From an uncultured Desulfomonile sp. (GTDB taxonomy: Bacteria > Desulfobacterota > Desulfomonilia > Desulfomonilales > Desulfomonilaceae): DNA of 10,257 nucleotides. Each line of letters opens with the position of its first letter. Position 1 is the stretch's first letter. Of the stretch, positions 6,671-10,257 are shown in pieces. Made by a program: the position numbers and the translations under genes. The notes under the pieces are model-generated. The model was not told where the DNA came from, made no database searches, and saw only the letters and a program-made list of their open reading frames with translations. Where the stretch lies: assembly GCA_903853735.1 (NCBI GenBank), contig CAINUH010000122.1, positions 1 through 10,257 of the forward strand. The letters run 5' to 3'.

Positions 6671-7706
6671 TGAGCACCTTCTTCATTTCAGGTTCGCACG
6701 TGACCGGCTCCGGCGAGGCCTTTATGGCGTTATCCGGGTCCTTGAGACCGTGGCCGGTGAGGGTGCAGACGATAGTTTCACCACCGACGAAAAAACCCTG
6801 CTTAGTCTTTTTGATAAGGCCCGCTACGGAGGCCGCAGACGCCGGTTCGCAGAAAACCCCTTCAGTTGATGCCACCATTCGATACGCTTCTACGATTTCC
6901 TGATCACTGACCATGTCTATTAGCCCGCCTGACTCATCTCGAGCCGCCACAGCCGATTTCCAGGACGCCGGGTTCCCAATGCGAATAGCCGTAGCAATCG
7001 TCTCCGGATTCTCTATGGGGTAACCCAGAACAATGGGAGCTGCCCCCTCTGCCTGAAAACCAAGCATCTTAGGGAGGTTAGTCACCTTGTCGGCATCGCG
7101 ATAGGCCTTGTATCCCGCCCAATAGGCTGTGATATTCCCGGCATTTCCCACCGGCAAGGCATGGTAATCCGGCGCACGACCGAGAACATCGCAAACCTCA
7201 AAAGCACCGGATTTCTGACCTTCTATCCGGTGAGGATTAACAGAATTGACCAGGGTTATTGGATACTCTTCCGATATAGCTCGGACTATTCTTAAGGCTT
7301 CATCGAAATTGCCGAGTATTTTCACCACGGTGGCTCCGTGAATCATGGCCTGGGCAAGTTTTCCAAGTGCAATTTTCCCTTCCGGAATCACTACAAAGGC
7401 CTTTATGCCCGCTCTGGCGGCATAGGCCGCAGCGGACGCAGAGGTATTCCCCGTGGAGGCGCAGATCACAGCCTTGGAACCTAATTCCACGGCTCTCGAT
7501 ACCGCCATGGTCATCCCTCTGTCCTTGAAGGATCCCGTGGGATTCAGGCCCTCGAATTTGAGAAAAAGCGAAATCGTGGGGTGAATCAGGGCAGCCAGGT
7601 TGGGAACTCGAATGAGAGGCGTGTTGCCTTCCAGTATGGTGACGATGTATCGGTCGTCGGCAAAATGATAAAATTCAGGGTATTCCCTAATTATGCCTTT
7701 CCACAT
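6654..7706 (-). CDS. thrC: Threonine synthase
   Basis: This is a fold-type II PLP enzyme of 350 residues, the length of the short bacterial/Bacillus-type threonine synthases. It converts O-phosphohomoserine to threonine plus phosphate. Seen: EGNTPLIRV (26-34), the PLP lysine Lys61 in NPTGSFKDRGM (55-65), the STGNTSASAAAYAARAG loop (84-100), the glycine-rich phosphate cradle PVGNAGN (185-191), EPASAASVAGL, and TLTGHGLKDP near the C-terminus. The ATG at 7704-7706 has GAGAGG closely upstream. An 86-nt spacer separates it from hom, while its 3' end overlaps the ApgM-like gene by 17 nt, suggesting coupled translation. Cysteate synthase and diaminopropionate-type relatives share the fold, but the neighbours make threonine synthase clearly the best call. 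Confidence 0.95.
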   Translation of the reverse strand: MWKGIIREYPEFYHFADDRYIVTILEGNTPLIRVPNLAALIHPTISLFLKFEGLNPTGSFKDRGMTMAVSRAVELGSKAVICASTGNTSASAAAYAARAGIKAFVVIPEGKIALGKLAQAMIHGATVVKILGNFDEALRIVRAISEEYPITLVNSVNPHRIEGQKSGAFEVCDVLGRAPDYHALPVGNAGNITAYWAGYKAYRDADKVTNLPKMLGFQAEGAAPIVLGYPIENPETIATAIRIGNPASWKSAVAARDESGGLIDMVSDQEIVEAYRMVASTEGVFCEPASAASVAGLIKKTKQGFFVGGETIVCTLTGHGLKDPDNAIKASPEPVTCEPEMKKVLNVIGF

Positions 7707-7744
7707 ATTCCCTCTCTGGACAGGATTTTGGCCATCTAACTGGG

Positions 7745-7762
7745 CACATTCTCTCTAATGTG
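7745..7762 (-). other. Small inverted repeat in the hom-thrC spacer
   Basis: CACATT and AATGTG form a perfect 6-bp AT-rich stem with a 6-nt loop in the 86-nt spacer between hom and thrC. There is no U-run, so it is not a standard terminator. It might mark a processing site or an operator, or be chance. No convincing promoter is visible in the spacer. Confidence 0.2.
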
Positions 7763-7792
7763 TCGCGATCTGCTACGATGGTACATTACCAA

Positions 7793-9109
7793 TCATGTCA
7801 GGGTTTCGTCTTCGATTCTGACGATAATCGGAAACCCTTCAATAACATCCAGTCGGCCAATTTTCTTGCTTGCCTCACGAATATCCGCTTCCCTGGCTAG
7901 ATGAGTGAGGAAGACTACCGGGACGGTACCCGTAGTCCGGCGCTTTTTTTGAACTACCGAATGTATACTGATACTGTGATCGGCCATGATTCCGGCAATT
8001 TTTGACAAGACCCCCGGTCTATCAGTTGCCTGGACCCGCAGATAATAGTTGGTCACGACATCGCTCATATCCATCACCAAGCCTGGCGAGTCCCAGCCCT
8101 CCGGATAACCTAACGGAGGCACCAGTCCGGTTCCCCCTCGGATCACGTTCCTGGCGGTCTCTATTATGTCCCCCACCACGGCCGAAGCAGTGGGCTCCAT
8201 ACCGGCCCCTCGGCCGTAAAAAAGCTGCTCCCCGACCATGTCTCCACGCAGATAGATTCCGTTGAAAACGCCATCCACCTGTGCAAGAGGATGCTGTGCA
8301 GGCAGCATCGTGGGATGGACACGCGCCTCAACTTCATTGCCATGATTTATGATGACCGCCAGAAGCTTGATCTTGTAGGAAAATTCCCTTGCCATAAGCA
8401 CGTCGAACGGTCTTATGCCTCGGATTCCTTCCACATAGATCTTTCCCACTGGAACACGGATGCCATGCGTAAGTCCGAGAACGAGAACCAATTTGTGGGC
8501 GGAGTCAATCCCGTCCACGTCCAAAGTCGGGTCCGCCTCAGCGTATCCCAGTTCTTGGGCCTGCTGGAGAATCTCCTCGAAGCGGACCCCTGGTCTTTCG
8601 TTCATCGCTGTGAGAATGAAATTGCATGTCCCGTTAAGAATCGCCAGCACCTTCTCGAAGCGATTCGCGATCAGGCCTTCTCTGAGGGCTCGAAGTATTG
8701 GAATACCTCCCGCAACTGCCCCCTCAAACGCCAAATCAACTCCGGCATCATGAGCCGCTCTGAGTATTTCCGGCCCAAACTCTGCCAGGAGAGCCTTGTT
8801 AGCCGTCACCACTTGTTTGCCTCTGCGAATTGCTTCGAGCAAGTATGTTCTGGCAGGCTCGTAACCTCCGATCAGTTCCACAACAATGGCAATATCAGGG
8901 TCATCCAGAATCTGTTTAGCGTCATTTGTCAGCAAAGACCTGTCGACGCTGACACCCCGGTCCGATTCTATGTCCAGATCCGCAATCCTCTTGAGCTTTA
9001 CGGGAAAACCAACACGTGCCGAGATAACTTCGTTATTCTCCTGAAGTATCTTGACAACCCCTGAACCGACAGTGCCAAATCCGATGAGCCCGACGGAGAT
9101 TTCTTTCAT
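7793..9109 (-). CDS. hom: Homoserine dehydrogenase with C-terminal ACT domain
   Basis: The 438-residue protein reduces aspartate 4-semialdehyde to homoserine with NAD(P)H, the committed step toward threonine and methionine. Domains: N-terminal Rossmann fold with GFGTVGSG (10-17); VTANKALLA (101-109) with conserved Lys105; the catalytic domain with NGTCNFIL (159-166), GYAEADPTLDVDGIDSAHK (188-206, including the acidic substrate-binding residues and Lys206); and an ACT domain (~355-432, starting LRVQATDRPGVLSKIAGIM). The ACT domain is usual for monofunctional Gram-negative and Gram-positive Hom and mediates threonine feedback inhibition in characterised enzymes. There is no fused aspartokinase. 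The ATG at 9107-9109 has AGGA 6 nt upstream and lies 23 nt after the aminotransferase stop, so both are probably one transcript. Confidence 0.97.
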   Translation of the reverse strand: MKEISVGLIGFGTVGSGVVKILQENNEVISARVGFPVKLKRIADLDIESDRGVSVDRSLLTNDAKQILDDPDIAIVVELIGGYEPARTYLLEAIRRGKQVVTANKALLAEFGPEILRAAHDAGVDLAFEGAVAGGIPILRALREGLIANRFEKVLAILNGTCNFILTAMNERPGVRFEEILQQAQELGYAEADPTLDVDGIDSAHKLVLVLGLTHGIRVPVGKIYVEGIRGIRPFDVLMAREFSYKIKLLAVIINHGNEVEARVHPTMLPAQHPLAQVDGVFNGIYLRGDMVGEQLFYGRGAGMEPTASAVVGDIIETARNVIRGGTGLVPPLGYPEGWDSPGLVMDMSDVVTNYYLRVQATDRPGVLSKIAGIMADHSISIHSVVQKKRRTTGTVPVVFLTHLAREADIREASKKIGRLDVIEGFPIIVRIEDETLT

Positions 9110-9132
9110 GAATAATCCTAATTCGACCTTGA

Positions 9133-10257
9133 TCAGATCGCAGCAGCACTCACTGCCTTGACCGACGGCGTCGGTTCGGAGTCGTACTTGGAAAGGAACG
9201 AACGGATGCCGCGCACTGCCTGATTGATACGCATCCTGTTTTCTACCAGCGCGAATCTCACATGTTCATCCCCAAACGGACCAAAACCAATCCCAGGACT
9301 GACAGCAACTTTGGCCTGCTCAGTCATGAGTTTTGAGAATTCCAGCGAGCCCATCTGTCTGAATTGTTCCGGTATTTCGGCCCAAACAAACATGGTGGCC
9401 ATCGGGGGAGACACGGGCCAGCCACTATCGCTGAGCCCCGAGCACAGCGCATCGCGACGGTCTTTGTACTCAGCCACGATTTCCTGGACACAATCCTGGT
9501 TTTCATTCAGGGCGATAATCGCAGCAATCTGAATCGGCTGGAAGATGCCATAGTCGATGTAGCTTTTGAGTCGCCGCAAAGCTTCAATCATCTGAGCATT
9601 GCCGGCAGCGCATCCTACCCTCCAGCCCGCCATGGAATAGCTCTTCGACAGAGAGATTATTTCTACGCCCACGTCCTTCGCTCCTGGAACAGACAGAAAA
9701 CTGGGGGCACGGTAGCCGTCAAAGGTGAGATCCGTATAGGCAAAATCGTGCACCACCATGATTTTGTACTCAAGAGCAAACTCCACGATCTTTTTAAAGA
9801 AATCCTGGTCGACCACCATTGTAGTCGGGTTGTGGGGGAAAGATATGATCAACATCTTGGGTAGCGGCCATGTCAAACGCACAGCAGTTTTGAGGTCTTC
9901 AAAGAAATCCTGGTCGGCCCGGATTGGGACATGCCTGAGATCACCACCGGCAATAACCACTGAATATGGATGGATAGGATATGTGGGTGAAGGAGCGAAG
10001 ACAACATCACCCGGGGTTATTGTCGCCAGAACAAGATGGGCCAAGGCATCTTTGGCCCCCATGGTGGCCACGACCTCTGTTTCAGGGTCCAATTCAACTC
10101 CGTAGCGCCTGTTCCACCAGTCTGCGAACGCGAGTCTCAGCTTGGGTATTCCCATGGAGGCGCTGTATCTGTGATTCCGGGGATTATGCACTGCCTCAAC
10201 CACCTTGTTTACTATGTGTTCAGGTGTCGCAATGTCTGGATTACCCATCCCGAGGTC
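9133..10257 (-). CDS. Class I/II PLP aminotransferase, alanine aminotransferase (AlaC)/LL-DAP aminotransferase-like (5' end cut by window)
   Basis: The frame is open to the window edge: before [12 protein letters not shown] it reads DLG, so the usual (I)DLGMGNPD N-terminal motif is interrupted and the true start lies outside; about 374 residues are visible. It is a fold-type I PLP aminotransferase. Seen: [10 protein letters not shown] (64-73 from the internal Met at 10246-10248), SFPHNPT (136-142) with PLP-binding Asn140, HDFAYTDL (167-174) with Asp168 and Tyr171, Schiff-base Lys202 in [14 protein letters not shown] (199-212), and the C-terminal substrate-carboxylate Arg in VRFALVEN. The pattern fits the AlaC/YfdZ and LL-diaminopimelate aminotransferase group. 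The substrate cannot be settled from sequence alone; alanine/glutamate or aspartate-family transamination is likely given its place 23 nt upstream of hom. The tail, rich in Ser, Ala and Pro, is poorly conserved. Confidence 0.88.
   Translation of the reverse strand, partial: DLGMGNPDIATPEHIVNKVVEAVHNPRNHRYSASMGIPKLRLAFADWWNRRYGVELDPETEVVATMGAKDALAHLVLATITPGDVVFAPSPTYPIHPYSVVIAGGDLRHVPIRADQDFFEDLKTAVRLTWPLPKMLIISFPHNPTTMVVDQDFFKKIVEFALEYKIMVVHDFAYTDLTFDGYRAPSFLSVPGAKDVGVEIISLSKSYSMAGWRVGCAAGNAQMIEALRRLKSYIDYGIFQPIQIAAIIALNENQDCVQEIVAEYKDRRDALCSGLSDSGWPVSPPMATMFVWAEIPEQFRQMGSLEFSKLMTEQAKVAVSPGIGFGPFGDEHVRFALVENRMRINQAVRGIRSFLSKYDSEPTPSVKAVSAAAI

Noticed and set aside
6084..6869. A 261-codon open frame on the plus strand; a similar one of 257 codons is at 8291-9064.
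   Set aside because: They lie antisense to apgM/thrC and hom, respectively, have no recognisable domain, and read like reverse translations of strongly conserved genes.
9324..9506. A 60-codon minus-strand open frame inside the aminotransferase gene.
   Set aside because: It is an out-of-frame shadow of a clearly conserved PLP-enzyme frame.

Overview
The window is a compact, almost fully coding stretch with every gene on the minus strand, so it reads from high to low coordinates. It carries housekeeping and amino-acid genes of a Gram-negative anaerobe. Three things suggest a Desulfobacterota/'Deltaproteobacteria' relative (Syntrophobacter/Syntrophus/Desulfomonile-like): a Re-citrate-synthase-type enzyme, a threonine cluster using a phosphoglycerate-mutase-like protein where a homoserine kinase is expected, and an aspartyl-tRNA synthetase with the residues of the non-discriminating bacterial type. 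The lineage is an inference from gene content and protein style, not from a marker gene.

Layout. (1) 10257 to 5447 is a threonine-branch operon: a class I/II aminotransferase cut by the window edge, homoserine dehydrogenase (hom, with ACT domain), threonine synthase (thrC) and an ApgM-like protein that overlaps thrC by 17 nt. The ApgM-like protein is best read as a candidate non-orthologous homoserine kinase, which would complete aspartate semialdehyde -> homoserine -> O-phosphohomoserine -> threonine. (2) 5446 to 5255 is a 192-nt non-coding gap with a weak hairpin after the first operon and a good sigma70-type promoter for the next. (3) 5197 to 247 is a second operon: hisS, aspS (TTG start, 4-nt overlap with hisS) and a Re-citrate-synthase-like enzyme 11 nt after aspS. 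That enzyme carries an unusual C-terminal Cache/PDC-like sensor domain. (4) 246 to 1 is mostly non-coding, but its last ~80 nt encode what looks like only the C-terminal tail of a LivH-type branched-chain amino-acid permease, running off the window.

No RNA genes, insertion sequences, CRISPR arrays, phage genes or defence systems are visible. The most interesting points are the enzyme-sensor fusion at the end of the tRNA-synthetase operon, the missing classical homoserine kinase with its likely substitute, and the severed livH tail at the left edge.
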